Of a stretch of 64,000 bases of DNA, positions 29,001 through 39,977 are shown one piece after another. The translations under genes and the position numbers were made by a program. The stretch is from assembly GCA_037447605.1 (NCBI GenBank), contig CM074807.1:2300327-2364326 (forward strand). Direction: 5' to 3'. This DNA is from Zygnema circumcarinatum (taxonomy: Eukaryota; Streptophyta; Zygnematophyceae; Zygnematales; Zygnemataceae). Under the pieces are notes generated by a model. It made no database searches. It saw nothing but the letters and a program-made list of their open reading frames with translations, and was not told the origin of the DNA. How positions within the stretch are numbered: position 1 is the stretch's first letter; the number at the start of each line of letters is the position of its first letter.

Positions 29001-29163
29001 TGTGCTCCTTGTTTTGATACAGTGCAAAGGGGGGGAGTGGTTCCACTACAGCTGCGTGGGGCTGGGTCCTGAAAGCAGAGGCGTGAAAGGCAGAGTGTGG
29101 TTTTGCCCGACTTGCCGAGTGCTACAGCGCAGGCGCCCGGGAGAAGGCCAAGCCGCTCCATAG
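26079..29163 (+). CDS. ING2: ING2-type PHD-finger histone reader
   Basis: Seven exons: 26079-26124, 26376-26447, 27109-27305, 27661-27724, 27915-28339, 28786-28824 and 29023-29163. They give 327 aa. The N-terminal ING domain begins [16 protein letters not shown] and continues [20 protein letters not shown]. Its second half holds [12 protein letters not shown] and [10 protein letters not shown]-type sequence ([15 protein letters not shown]), then [15 protein letters not shown]. The middle is a long Arg/Glu-rich charged linker. The C-terminal C4HC3 PHD finger (about 262-311) reads [19 protein letters not shown], then [11 protein letters not shown] and VWFCPTC, with the aromatic and acidic residues that bind H3K4me3 in this family. 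ING proteins are subunits of histone acetyltransferase or deacetylase complexes. The intron 26448-27108 is unusually long for this window. Confidence 0.92.
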
Positions 29164-30253
29164 AGGCAGCCATCAGATTGGGCCAATCCCTGTGTAATTG
29201 TCTAGGAGTATAATTCAACCGGGGTAAGTCCCGTATTCGGCTTTTTTATGTGAGAACAGCTTGCCTTGAACGTAGCCATGCATACTGGACATGTTAAGTA
29301 AAACAACAGTGCCATACCATAAGTGGATCAAGCCAGCAAGCGTGGAATTTCCATCTTTGACTGTGCAGATGCAATACAGAACCTTCCAACGGTGGCTGTT
29401 AAATGAGAACTTATGAAGGCTCATGGGCCCCACCCCCATTCCACTGCTCGGTTTGTCCTTTGAGCTTCACCCTAAACAAAACATCCGTCTACAAGCACAA
29501 GTAGGTCGCCAAAAGCAAACTTTATTTGAACAACAGATCAACAGAACTAACTCCCGCAAGCTATCACAAACAGCTACTTATACAACCCCGATGCCCTAAA
29601 AACCTCCAGAGCAAAGGGTCTCATCAACCTACTAGTAGTATGCTACTGTTCTTTTTCTACACATGATTGCTTCAAAAATCTACAAAAGCAAATCAGGTCC
29701 AAAAGCAAACAAAACTGCTAAAACATTGCAGTTGAAATGAAAGTCGCAAAATTCTGAAAGCCTATTAGTAGATGTGTATTATTCCGTTGCGCAAGAAAGT
29801 CAGTATTTACAGCTACAGCTGACAGGACGCTGAATCATCTCATCACGTCATACTCTGCAAGGCAGCTTGCTAGACGAGGAGTTTAGACTACGCGCATTAG
29901 CCCTTTGCCCAGACTGATTCGAGGAAGGAGAGAAATCCAGTGCCGAACATTTCGCTTCGAGAAGATCATAAGAACTTGAGACGGAAGTCCGAGAGTGTGT
30001 CGGTGTGTCTCCCAACCCACGAGGCAATTTTTGCCATAACCAAACTTCAAAACGGCCTATGAACAGCAGATCCTTCCAACCACAACACATGCACCTCAGT
30101 CCGAGTAGGTTTGCTGCAAAACACAAACTTAGCACTTCCTCTGATAATCAAAACCTAACTCAGAGACCTGAATTTGACTCCCAACCACACTAGCCTGAAA
30201 CAGCTTTGCGAAAAGAAGTGAAAGAAACACCAACCTGATCGCAATGCATTGCT
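29164..30253. other. Convergent 3' intergenic region
   Basis: This lies between the ING2 stop (+) and the dsRNA-binding protein stop (-). It is A/T-rich and presumably holds two 3' UTRs. No frame shows family resemblance. Confidence 0.45.
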
Positions 30254-31979
30254 TCAACGAGCCCCTGATCCAAAAGCGGGGCTTGGTTGCTCCGTGGATT
30301 GCCCTTGGGCAGCAACCGAAAGTGCGATTGGAGGGTAGCCAGACCCTGAAGGCGTTTGGGGCACCAGATGGCTTGACGGTTGAGTTGAGGGAATAAGGAG
30401 CAAGGGAGAAAGGATAAAGGCTGGCTCTGAAGAATTGCCGTATGAACGAGTTAAAGAGGTTGTAGTGGTGGACACTGGGAGGTTGGCATTCAAATGTCCA
30501 AGTAAAATTTGCGGCTGTGGACGCTGGATAGAATCAGAATTTTGATGTGAAGGGAAAGGGCTTTGGATGTCCTCGTCAGATATAGGATGTTCTTGAAGAT
30601 CTGCAGATCTTGACTCCGGAATGCTCACATAAGGGCCAAGGTCACCAACAGTGAAGTCTATTGGCGGCTGAACTGATCTGGAATGCCGGACCTGGAAGGG
30701 ACTTGAAGGACGAGCTTGAACTGCACTTGACAGTTTTGGCGGTCGGGCTACTGAGACTTCAGGCCCCTCCAAGGTTGGCCAGACTTCTAACCTCTCCAAT
30801 GTTGGCGGCTGTTGGTTGACCATGGTATTAAACGATCGTTTCCCAAGAGCAGATGAAGGCATCTTTAACCCTGCCAGCACTCCCAAAAAGCTACAGTCAA
30901 AATTTCAACCAAAGATGTTATCATTAGGTCAAGTGATAAAAAAAAAAATCTCGTACACTACCACAATCATAAATGCGTGCAAATTTGTCGATTGGGTGAT
31001 TGTTCCTCCACAATCACTTGTATGAGAAACATCTGTGAAACAAACGAAAAACGAGCATATCTCACTTTTGTAGAATTGCATTTGTGCATGCACGATTTGC
31101 AAACAATTGTACAGACAATTACTATTATTTACACCAGATTTTTTGAATCTTTAAATATGTATTTACCAGAAAGTCACAAGAATTTCGAACTCACATCCAC
31201 GAGACTTCAAAGCAGCGCACGCTGCCGAGGACTCCGCAAGCTTCTTGGTCTTGGCCTTTTCCCCATAAAAGAAGTTAGCCGAAGAATTCTTTCCATCTGA
31301 GGAGGTTGGTCCTGGCATCATCACACGTGCTTCAAATGACGGCATTGTAAGCGTTCCCACGCTGCGCACCTCATAAACCGGGACCTGCTTGAAATACTTC
31401 TGTGAATACAGCTGCAGTTGGCTCTTGTAAAAACCCGTCTTACCCTACAGAAGCAGAAAAAATAGAAGTTAGCAAAAAAAGCTACTGATAAATCACTTAA
31501 AAAGACAGAAGTGATAATATTGAATCCACTGTATAGTTACTTTCTCAGTAGATAGTAACAAAGTATGCTTTCTCAGTAGATAGTAACAAAGTATGCTGCA
31601 TGTTAAAGAATCCATGATAAAAAACGAAATATAAACAAAAACGAAACATAAAAAATTCTCAAAAAACATTTGTGCATACTTTCCGTGTATGAAAGTCCTC
31701 GGGTGGAAGGAGCTTGTCCAATGCTGCTTTTGCCGCGGCATGCTCAGCCGCCACCTTGTTTCGACAAGTGCCCCCTGATAAAAATGATTCCCCGTTCACA
31801 GTAACAATCGAACAAAATTTTGGCAAATCGTCTGTTCCACCCACACGATTTGTAGAATAACGAGGAAGCTCGAAGCCAAGCTTCTGGGTTAACTCTTGCA
31901 GCAAGTTCTTCTCGGCATTTAATTGCTCCGTGACCGGAATTTGCAAGGACGATTCCCCACTTTCGGCAGCGGAGTTCAT
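30254..31979 (-). CDS. Double dsRNA-binding-domain protein (DRB-like)
   Basis: Three exons (31979-31680, 31444-31195, 30870-30254) give 388 aa. The first dsRBD (about residues 18-92) has the alpha-beta-beta-beta-alpha pattern: NLLQELTQKLGFELPRY, KFCSIVTVNGESFLSG, and a terminal helix KVAAEHAAAKAALDKL with the KxxAxxxAA signature. The second (about 105-182) reads FYKSQLQLYSQKYFKQVPVY, with final helix KTKKLAESSAACAALKSRG. Its insert between strands is longer than usual. The C-terminal 205 residues are Ser/Pro/Gln-rich and look disordered. The domain order resembles plant DRB/HYL1 proteins, which partner Dicer-like enzymes in small-RNA processing; that role is inferred. The start chosen is the ATG at 31979. 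An in-frame ATG at 32069 would add 30 residues. Confidence 0.85.
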
Positions 31980-32305
31980 GACTAACGCAAATGATGAAAA
32001 ACAGCAGAATCGAAATTTCTCAGAATTCTCCAAATTGAACTCAACAAATCCAACTGAACAAAAAATCAAGATTCTTCAAACAGTTCCGGTGCCGCCCTAC
32101 GAACCCTTTTCTCGCTCACTTTCAGAGTGATGGAAGCGTTCTGTTGCGGGCCGTGCAGTGAAGGAAAAGTGAAAAGGAAGGTTTGAGAAGTATACGGCCG
32201 AGTGGACGCGCTGCATTGCATTGCTGACGTCCCGCCGTTGGGAAATCGAGTCAGCCCGAGGAGCCGAGCGTGCAGGGGGCGAGACTTTGCATGCGCAGCG
32301 GGCGG

Positions 32306-32343
32306 TTTTAGGGTTTTTAGGGTTTTTAGGGTTTTTAGGGTTT
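32306..32343. repeat. Short interstitial telomere-like array
   Basis: TTTTAGGG followed by three TTTTTAGGG units and TTT lie in the divergent spacer between the dsRNA-binding protein and the At4g15545-like gene. The unit is longer than the plant TTTAGGG telomere repeat but contains it. It could act as a telo-box cluster recognised by Myb/TRB-type factors. Confidence 0.75.
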
Positions 32344-32566
32344 GCTTGCACTTGGCAAGGCGCAACTAGCATTTGTGAATCTGTTTTGAGATTCTTGAGT
32401 GCTGACATCTACTGTGTTTTTGTTGGTTACACTTTGATCAAATGTCTAAAAAGGGTAAGTTTTTGTAGGAGAGGAAGATGAAGAATCTGTGAACAAAGAA
32501 TCTTCCACAATTGTGCTCAGTCCATCAAAAATGCATGTCTCCATTCACTATTCATTTAGTACATAG

Positions 32567-32640
32567 TTCGATACAGCCGATACAATATTTGTCTCACAGT
32601 ATCGTATCAAACCGACAATGCGATACGATATATCGAGCCC
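32567..32640. repeat. CGATAC/GTATCG-rich A+T element, copy 2
   Basis: CGATACAGCCGATACAATAT, AGTATCGTATC and GCGATACGATATATCG lie together and resemble the cluster at 20832-20945. Both precede a + strand gene and follow a - strand gene. Confidence 0.5.
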
Positions 32641-32818
32641 TGCCTTGCCGTACAGCTGCAACAGCTGGCGGCGGTGACAGAAGGGATCCCCTTTCTCTTG
32701 GCAGGTGAAGGCCAAGTCATGGCGAAGTGCCGCGGCTGCTGACAGCGGAGGGAGGAGACTAGGAGAGGGAGCTGCTCCGTAGTGGGGGCAGAGAGGAGAG
32801 GTGGAGGAGCTGGTGAGA

Positions 32819-35398
32819 ATGAACGGGATGGCTTCCCGCGAGCTCCCAGACGAGCTTGTGGCGCTGCTTCCCGCCGACCCCTTCGAGCAGCTCGACATAG
32901 CATGGCGCATCGCTCAGCGCGCCTACAATGCACGTATCGCTCACATGGAGTCAGAGACAGGGCAGGGGTCCGCGAGAGCTTTGGAAGGCCGAGTGGCTGA
33001 GCTTGAGCAGGCATTGCAGGATTCCTCTCGCAAGCTGAGCCATGCGTTGGATGAGCAGGTATGGTTTGAACAGCCAATTTATTTTTTTAAGGCGTATTTT
33101 TTCATGAGTTATTGGAGGAGAATTATAATTTTGTTTATTTCTGGCTAGTGAAGGCAGTCTTGGCCATAACTGAGAAGCGCGTCCAAGGAGGAGGGCGGTT
33201 GGGAGCAGGCGAAATTGTCAGGAGAGCGGAATGCATTGGTCGCCACTGTGAAAAAGCTTAACCGTGATGTTGCAAAGGTATGCTCCTTCTTAGTTCAACT
33301 TGCTTAACTCTCAGCTCTTTTAGAGTTCGCTTTTAACATGCCGTTAGTAACAAAGAAGGGGATGTTGCAGTTTCTTCAAGTGACTAGTTGCTCCAGGCAA
33401 CACCACGCCTTTCATTTCTTTTTTGGTCTTGGAGGCGCATCCATGATGGATGATGCTGAATGAATGTGGGCAGAACTCCCCTTTTTTTAACCCGTATGTT
33501 CAATTCTCAAGCCTGCGTTTGTGTGGCATTGCTTTTTTTTTTTATGTTTCAGCTAGAGACTTTCAAACGCACCTTGATGCAACAGCTGCAGGATGAGCCA
33601 GAAGAAGAAGGAGCAGGCCGAGGACAACAGGTGTGCTCTTGACGTTGCTGGCATCTGAAGTCAGTCCTCTTGCCATCTAAAGCTCAGTTTCAGCTCGTGC
33701 AGCTCGTGCAGGTGGCCTTACCTTAGTCACTTCATCTCACTAAAAGTGATCCCACTAGCTCCACATCTCTAATGTTTGTTAGCTGAGTGGAAGGTGCTGC
33801 AGACATCCGCCAGTGGAGACCCACTTTTGAGGGTGCGACTGCGTGGATTGGGCCCTGATTCCTATGGCAGTCCCCCACGGGTTAAGACTGTCGGAGGAGC
33901 AGGTGCGTTTGATGGGAGAGGTTGGGCTGTCAGACTGTTCACTTGCCTGTTGTCCACTTGCCCCTATGGTTGGTGGCCCTTACTGGAAGAGTCAGACGCC
34001 TTTGTTCTTACAGAAATGGGAGGGTGTTGCAGTTGGTGAAAGCAGTGATGCGGAGAGCGCTAGGGGTTCTGAGGACGACACCATTGGAGGGGGCAGTGTC
34101 AGCCAGATAGGTGGTCGCGTAGGCCGCTCGACTTCTGTTGGTATGGATGGGTCAGATGCACATAGTCTACCCCCCGTTACAGGGTTCACGAGATCTACAT
34201 CGGTTCCTCCTGAAAACCCAGGGATAAGCGGTGCTCCAAGTGACCATAGCACAATAGAAGGTTGGGACTGTTCTTTTTGGCCCTGGCTAGTCATGCGGGG
34301 ACTAAGAAAATCCAAACAATCGTGGGTGTCGGAAGCAGAACACAATGTCAGCTTTAGGATGAAGAGGCATGACTTGTTGGGGAATATGGATGGCTGTGCA
34401 AATTTTGGAATAGAATGTTTTTAAGGGATAAAGAGTGGACTGTGACAGGCCTTCGAACTCTCCGCACGCGAACCCCCGGGCGCACACCGGTCATGACACC
34501 ACATTTCTCTCCACACCTCACTCCGAGTGCCATTTCCCCCTTCGGCTCGGCAGCAGGCTCTCCAAAATGTGTGGTGTCTTTCCCGTCCCCATTGTCAGAT
34601 GAGAGGTTTCGACAGAAGATTGCTGGCAGTCTTGAGGAAAAGACAGTGAGGGCCACTGACGCAGTATGTAGTCCATTCTTTTTGAATACGAGGCTAAGCG
34701 ATGGAGATTCCAGGTGATCATTGCCACTGAAATGACTCTTGGTTCAATCAAATGTTTGCAGCACGCCCTAACCGTGTGGACGGCAAGGAGTTCTTCCGTC
34801 AAGCCAGGTGAATAGAATCCTGCTGCTCTTCTCACTGACATGCAATCCTTTACATAGTTACTAAAATACCTAAAGTCAGGGGCTGAAACATTGCTACTGG
34901 ATGTCCTTACTGACACGAAATTGTAGGCTGGTTCAGAGGTATGGATGTGTTCTTGATGTAGCTCGAATGTCCAAACCTGATCAAGGTATAATTCCTGATA
35001 TTGTGTGACCTATATTTGTCCGAGCTTTAGGAACCGGCTATCCCACGAGCAGTTCAGTGAGTTCCTGGCCAACATCAAAGAGCTCAATGCTCACCGGCAG
35101 TCACGGGAGGTAAGCCACACCAGTCCTCGTTTGGGAAGGATGGAGGTCAATGATGTGGACATCTGGAAATCTGAACGGCGGAGGAAACTGTGGAAGGAGA
35201 TGTTTCAACCAACTAAGGTATTAAGAACTGCACAACATTTAGGTCTATTATGTGGCAATGCCTGGGGTATCTGAGCTGCCATAAACCTTCTGTACGGTGC
35301 AGGCCACACTTCGGAAGGCCGAAGAAATATTTGGCCCAGAAAATAGGGACCTTTGCCTCGCTTTTGATGGTCTTCTGAGCCGCCATCTGCCAACATGA
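32819..35398 (+). CDS. At4g15545-like plant protein
   Basis: Eight exons: 32819-33058, 33188-33277, 33553-33630, 34014-34230, 34449-34667, 34762-34807, 35031-35109 and 35303-35398. They give 354 aa. The N-terminal motif LPDELVALLPADPFEQLDIA is the hallmark of the family. A coiled coil follows (VAELEQALQDSSRKLSHALD, then NALVATVKKLNRDVAKLETF). The middle is Ser/Gly/Pro-rich with MTPHFSPHLTPSAISPF and GSAAGSPK. The conserved C-terminus is RVDGKEFFRQARNRLSHEQF, EFLANIKELNAHRQSRE and ATLRKAEEIFG. The Arabidopsis homologue has no settled function. The exon 5/6 junction (34667/34762) uses a weak GT donor, and the exon 2 acceptor (33188) is also approximate. The rest is firm. Confidence 0.88.
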
Positions 35399-36500
35399 GA
35401 AGGCCCCGGTTCTATTCAGCAAACGTTGATGATGTGGAACATGAGGAGCGCTGCACATCTGCTCTTGTACAAACTGCTCAGCTGGTCTTGCTTGAAGGGA
35501 AATGCAGGATGTTGTGTACATTCTGGCATTTCCTTCCAGCGTGGAAATGAAATTGTTTTACACGTACCTGCCACGTCATCGGAGGCTTGATATCAGATGA
35601 GGGGAATCTGCAAGGTTAACACTTCACGCTTATCCTTTCTATCTTTAGAATGTCCACCAATTAGTTAGCTGTCAATCGGACTCGGTAGTTGAACCAGAAC
35701 GTAGGTGAAAGCGCCTCACTTTCTCCTGAGGTCCTTAGGTGCCCTTTTACATCATGGAGGCTGGAGCAGTATACTCAGTAGCTCAGTGTTGGATTGGTGT
35801 ACCCCGGCTAGGGCAAAGGAAGATAGTTCTCCGAAATTCCTGGGCAGGGTATCTGAAGGGCGGAATATGGGAGGCAAAACTCTCGTGTGTGCTTTCATGA
35901 AAGCATCTGTCGAGCAGACAAGGTTGAACGTATATATTTGACTAGGCCTAATGCATTGGTTAGTGCATTGGAAAAAAAGGAAATGGGCGTGTAAGGCAGT
36001 CACCATCAGGGGACATCATGAGGAGAGTAGTGGTTAAAAGTAGTGGATGGTTTGATTTATCCTTTAGCGTATTCACGCGTTCAAAGTGATGGAGTCCTAG
36101 CATCCAAGAGACAACCTTTGCAACTTCTGAGTCTGTCAAACGAAAAGGTGTTGTTCTTCGAGAAAAACTAAGCATTATGCCCAGTCTTGTTGATTTCTAA
36201 TCCTAAGGTTTTGATTTCTCGTATCAGCAGCCATGCAAGTGCGCCATAACTAAATAATCTAATTTGAGAAGCCATCCAGTATTGGAGATGTGTTTCCTGA
36301 CGTGCAATACAGGAAATAATTAAAGCGTGTCATTGTCCACTGCCACCAAAGGTCCTTGGTGTGGTCGAATAACCAATCTCGATCCATCGTCCCATCTTAC
36401 AAGGGTGGGAGAAGTTTGGAATGGGGTAAGAGATGGCATCGCGGGTCAATGCATGAAAGGGAACGGACTTCGACGTCGCTCTCTTGACTGAGCAACATTT
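35399..36500. other. Intergenic region without a recognisable gene
   Basis: This follows the stop of the At4g15545-like gene and precedes the CCAAT array. Only short open frames without motifs are present. Confidence 0.45.
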
Positions 36501-37053
36501 CTCAGGTCGATGGGGGATGGCAACGGCTGGACGGTACGATGGCTGCCAACCAATGCGACCATTGGCAATGGTTGCTACCCATCAGCAATGGTTGCTACCC
36601 ATCAGCAATGGTTGCTACCCATCAGCAATGGTTGCTACCCATCAGCAATGGTTGCTACCCATCAGCAATGGTTGCTACCCATCAGCAATGGTTGCCACCC
36701 TTCAGCAATGGTTGCCACCCTTCAGCAATGGTTGCCACCCTTCAGCAATGGTTGTTACTTATCGCCAATGGTTGCCACCCATCAGCAATGGTTGCCACCC
36801 ATCAGCAATGGTATTTGGTTGCTACCCATCAGCAATGGTTGCCACCCATCAGCAATGGTATTTGGTTGCTACCCATCAGCAATGGTTGCCACCCATCAGC
36901 AATGGTATTTGGTTGCTACCCATCAGCAATGGTTGCCACCCATCAGCAATGGTTGCAACGGTTCCGACCACTGGGAATGGTTGGCTGGGTCTCGAATCAA
37001 TGGTTCGCAACTATTGGCAATGGTTGATCCAATCAATGGTCCGACCTGTGCAG
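36501..37053. repeat. CCAAT minisatellite element, copy 3
   Basis: The core is a tandem array (about 36568-36955) of the 20-mer CAATGGTTGCTACCCATCAG. Six near-identical units are followed by three CAATGGTTGCCACCCTTCAG variants and several mixed units. A higher-order 47-bp unit (27 bp with an inserted TATTTGG, plus a 20-mer) is repeated three times. The right end reads AATGGTCCGACCTGTGCAG (37035-37053), the same end motif as the 20970-21470 element. A weaker match, CTCAGGTCGATGG (36501-36513), marks the left. The array is open in several + frames; these are artefacts. It lies about 270 bp upstream of the HIT/CCCH gene. Confidence 0.9.
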
Positions 37054-37320
37054 CCCCACACCTGTCCAGTCGACTTCGCAGTCGGCAGCACACAAGCTCA
37101 CACTGACGGCCCTGCAGCGAGGAGGCGGCAAGCAAAGAGATATTCATCGCATGGAAAAGCGCAGGCTTTTGTGCCCTCCCGTCCAACAGGTGTCGCTTGC
37201 AGGGAGCCCCATCGGGGCCTGTGCCTGCAAGGAAGGGCTTCTGGAAGTCCATAAACTCACTTCGTAGGCTTGAATTGAGGTGCTCGTTTGCAGACTAGTC
37301 CTTGCTGAAGCTGGGTTGAA

Positions 37321-38175
37321 ATGGCAGACAAACAAGCAGTGGCTGAGAAAGAAGCGGAGAACTTGGGAGGTGACCGCGGCGGTGTCGAAGGAGTAACGAG
37401 CCCTAGAATCAGAAAGCGAGATATAGAGCCATCAATGTTTGCATGCAAACAGCTGAGACGAGGCCACATGCGCCTGGAATACGAAAAAAGCGCTTCAGCG
37501 TCGTTTATTACTTTCATGAAAGGTGCTCCCGAAGAGAAAATAATTTCTTTTTGGCGCGGTATCCAGGACGAGGTAGAAAGCAAGAGGAGTCTTGAACACT
37601 ACCACCTGAAGGTTCCCGGCCGGGGGCCACTGGCAGTAGAAATTCTGTACGGTGAAGAGCGTGAAGGGCCCCCTTTTGTCAAGGAAGAAGAATGTATTTC
37701 CTGCTCAATGGTTGCTGCCATTTTTCCTGGCATGACATCAGGAGAAACGGTTATCCCTGAGTACAGTGATTCGGGGCTGGTCAGGTGCTCCATGGATGCA
37801 CAGGCGAGGCCCATGTTTGTGATCACACCAGTCAGACATGCCGAACGGTTGTCAGAGTTGAATGATGACGAGTTGCTGGCCATGTGGAAAACCGCTTCTG
37901 AGCTGTTGATCAGAGAAAAACTGAACTATGAAGTAATGGTTTTAAACCATGGCAATTATAGGAATTTACCGCACCTTCATTTGAAAATTAGAGTTAGTGA
38001 AAATAGCCTCACTACTTCCAGGGCATTCTGGACTAAGGAGCGTTTGGAAGTATGGAAAAAGCTACAAAACATGTGCCCTCAGAAGAAGCAAGTGTGTCGT
38101 TTTTTTTTCCAGAAAGGGTACTGCCGTGATGGGTCGACTTGTAGGTATAGTCACAGCAAGAATAACGATCAATAG
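37321..38175 (+). CDS. HIT-domain protein with C-terminal CCCH zinc finger, intronless
   Basis: A single open frame encodes 284 aa. The first 40 residues are charged and probably flexible. Residues 45-240 look like a HIT/CwfJ-type fold. RPMFVITPVRHAERLSELND is the typical strand before the helix, and VLNHGNYRNLPHLHLKI is the active-site strand. The HIT signature is H-x-H-x-H; here the core reads PHLHLK, so one expected His is replaced and hydrolase activity is uncertain. The C-terminus carries one CCCH finger, C-x8-C-x5-C-x3-H (CRFFFQKGYCRDGSTCRYSH), a fold that usually binds RNA. The combination suggests an RNA-linked nucleotide hydrolase or a CWF19-like splicing factor; neither is proven. 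It is one of the few uninterrupted genes here, so origin by retroposition is possible. The CCAAT array lies just upstream. Confidence 0.85.
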   Translation: MADKQAVAEKEAENLGGDRGGVEGVTSPRIRKRDIEPSMFACKQLRRGHMRLEYEKSASASFITFMKGAPEEKIISFWRGIQDEVESKRSLEHYHLKVPGRGPLAVEILYGEEREGPPFVKEEECISCSMVAAIFPGMTSGETVIPEYSDSGLVRCSMDAQARPMFVITPVRHAERLSELNDDELLAMWKTASELLIREKLNYEVMVLNHGNYRNLPHLHLKIRVSENSLTTSRAFWTKERLEVWKKLQNMCPQKKQVCRFFFQKGYCRDGSTCRYSHSKNNDQ

Positions 38176-39480
38176 CACTGTAAGTAGAGTTCACAGATTG
38201 CTGTGGAACGATTCAGCATTTTCTAATTTGTTCTACAAAGCAAGGCCGGAACGTCGTTCAAGCGGTAGCATGTAGTGTAAGCAGCAGCCATTGTAGATCT
38301 CACTTAAAACGACATGTGTATGGCATATCGTCGTTAAATCACTTCCTAAACCATTTTTTGTGCTGGATTTTGTGCATATAGCAGGTATAGACGTGGATGG
38401 CATATTTGGATGTTTCGCATTACATCCGATGTCTACATGATCAGCATTTGTAATCCGTTCATCTTCGGATTGATTCATTGCTGAACCTGTCGACAAGTTT
38501 ACATTTGTCCATCCTACAGAATTCGAGATTCACGGGCGGGTCAACTCTTTCTTGAGTGGGCGAATGCAAACGATAAGCACAGTCGCTGTTGCGGTTTGGC
38601 ATAGTAAGAATAGAGTTGAACTCCCCTGCTACGCAAGTATTTAGAGTAGGGCACAGAGGAACTCGCTCTGTCAGCCAGAATATAACAATACTAATACGGT
38701 ACCGTCACAAATACTTGATCAATTCCACAGCTTGGAATCATGCGATTACAACACCTTTAAGCATCTTGGCCTGTAGTAACGATGCATGTGAGTGTTGTGC
38801 CCTGTGAAGAATATAAAGTCCGAGGCGATGAGGACTATTTTCTGAGCAGCCGCATCTTATGCTCAACCTTCATGTTGTGAATGGCAGCTGTAAGTAAACC
38901 TGTGGCCAAAAAACGGCCTCACTGAAAACACCTCTCATGATGATGGGATGTGCTAAGTGGCTGTTAGCCATGGCTGCGGTTTGTCTCACCCTCGGCCTCA
39001 GCCAGGTGGAGAGGGGATTGTGAGGAGATTCACGCTCAAGTAAAACCTGCACTGTGAAGCAAGCAATGTGCATCTGAGGTTCTTTTCCTCGGTCACTCTA
39101 TGCCGTCTTCTTAGGATGACCTTACAGTCACTTGTGCTGTTGCCGTGTGTTGTTTTGCCTCGGTCAAAACTGAAGGCGTAAAGCTCGATGGCCGGGGGAG
39201 GGGTTGTGTGATTAGTCAAGCGCCTGCCGGTCTTTCATCGTCTGATTCAACCTTCCTGTGTTTTGCACACTATGATACGTATTATCACCTTCATGCGCAA
39301 AAGCTGTTAAATGCAGTAAGCCGCACATTGGAGGCGGAAGGGGTCAAAACTGAAACCAGTGATATTGCTTCACTCATACTGGCAAGGCTTCCAAAACTCG
39401 AGCCTCGTGGACAAAAGTAGACAATTAACCAGCCGACTTCAGTGTCCCAGTGTTTGGCTTTTGATTGGCCCATGGTTCAC
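38176..39480. other. Mostly intergenic; possible short coding tail at about 39250-39420
   Basis: No complete gene is seen. On the + strand, 39250-39420 translates to a plausible protein end (HAQKLLNAVSRTLEAEGVK, then ASLILARLPKLEPRGQK and a stop). I could not connect it to upstream exons, so it may be chance. Confidence 0.25.
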
Positions 39481-39539
39481 GCAACGGTGCGGAAGTTCTT
39501 CCCCAGTTCTTGCCCTGGGGAGAACTTCTGCACCGTTGC
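39481..39539. other. Long near-perfect inverted repeat (hairpin)
   Basis: The left arm 39481-39506 and the right arm 39515-39539 are reverse complements over about 25 bp, with one G/A difference (a G-U pair in RNA) and one bulged T. The loop is 8 nt. The arms begin and end with GCAACGGTGC/GCACCGTTGC. It does not resemble a tRNA and is not flanked by visible target-site duplications. Candidates are a fold-back small-RNA precursor, a 3'-end structure of the weak coding tail before it, or a tiny transposon relic. Confidence 0.8.
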
Positions 39540-39702
39540 TCTTATCAGGTAGAAGTGTACACCTTCCATTGTCGCAGGGCATTTCATATCTCTATTATTC
39601 ACACTCAGCCAAGAAAACCATCGGATTTGAATTGCGCGAGTCTTTCCATCTCGACCGTTGTTCTCAGTGCACAACACCGACTGCTCGTCGACGTTTGGAA
39701 AC

Positions 39703-39977
39703 TCAGGTGAACCCCTTCACCACGACCACTGAACCTTTCAGCTTGGTGTCACAATGAACCAAGGAAAGCCCAGTGAGTACAGACTCAGTGCCACCACACC
39801 ATAGACCTAAATGAAAGCAAAATCACCCTGATCCGCAGAGATTCCACTGCCTCTGTATAGTCAATAGGCGCGATACTCCACTGCGAACAAAACTTCAATG
39901 CAGGGCGCAGACAAGGAAACAAGCGGCTCAAAGCATACCTTGATCGCGCTCCTCCCAAGAATTTCAGCAGTCCCGAG
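39703..39977 (-). CDS. Possible 3' exons of an unidentified gene
   Basis: On the minus strand, three candidate exons join in frame: 39977-39939 (LGTAEILGRSAIK), 39880-39827 (WSIAPIDYTEAVESLRIR) and a last exon ending at 39703 (LKGSVVVVKGFT and a stop). The sequences read like protein rather than random translation, and GTATGC and GTGATT donors are present. The acceptor of the last exon is ambiguous (about 39783 or 39738), and the 5' part was not found. I do not recognise the family. Confidence 0.3.

Noticed and set aside
36541-36960. CRISPR-like array
   Set aside because: The 20-mers are directly tandem without unique spacers, and the surrounding genes are eukaryotic.
36484-37254. Overlapping + strand frames of 160-256 codons with repeated NGCYPSAMVATHQQWL
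   Set aside because: They are translations of the 20-bp CCAAT minisatellite in several frames; repeat length variants shift the frame.
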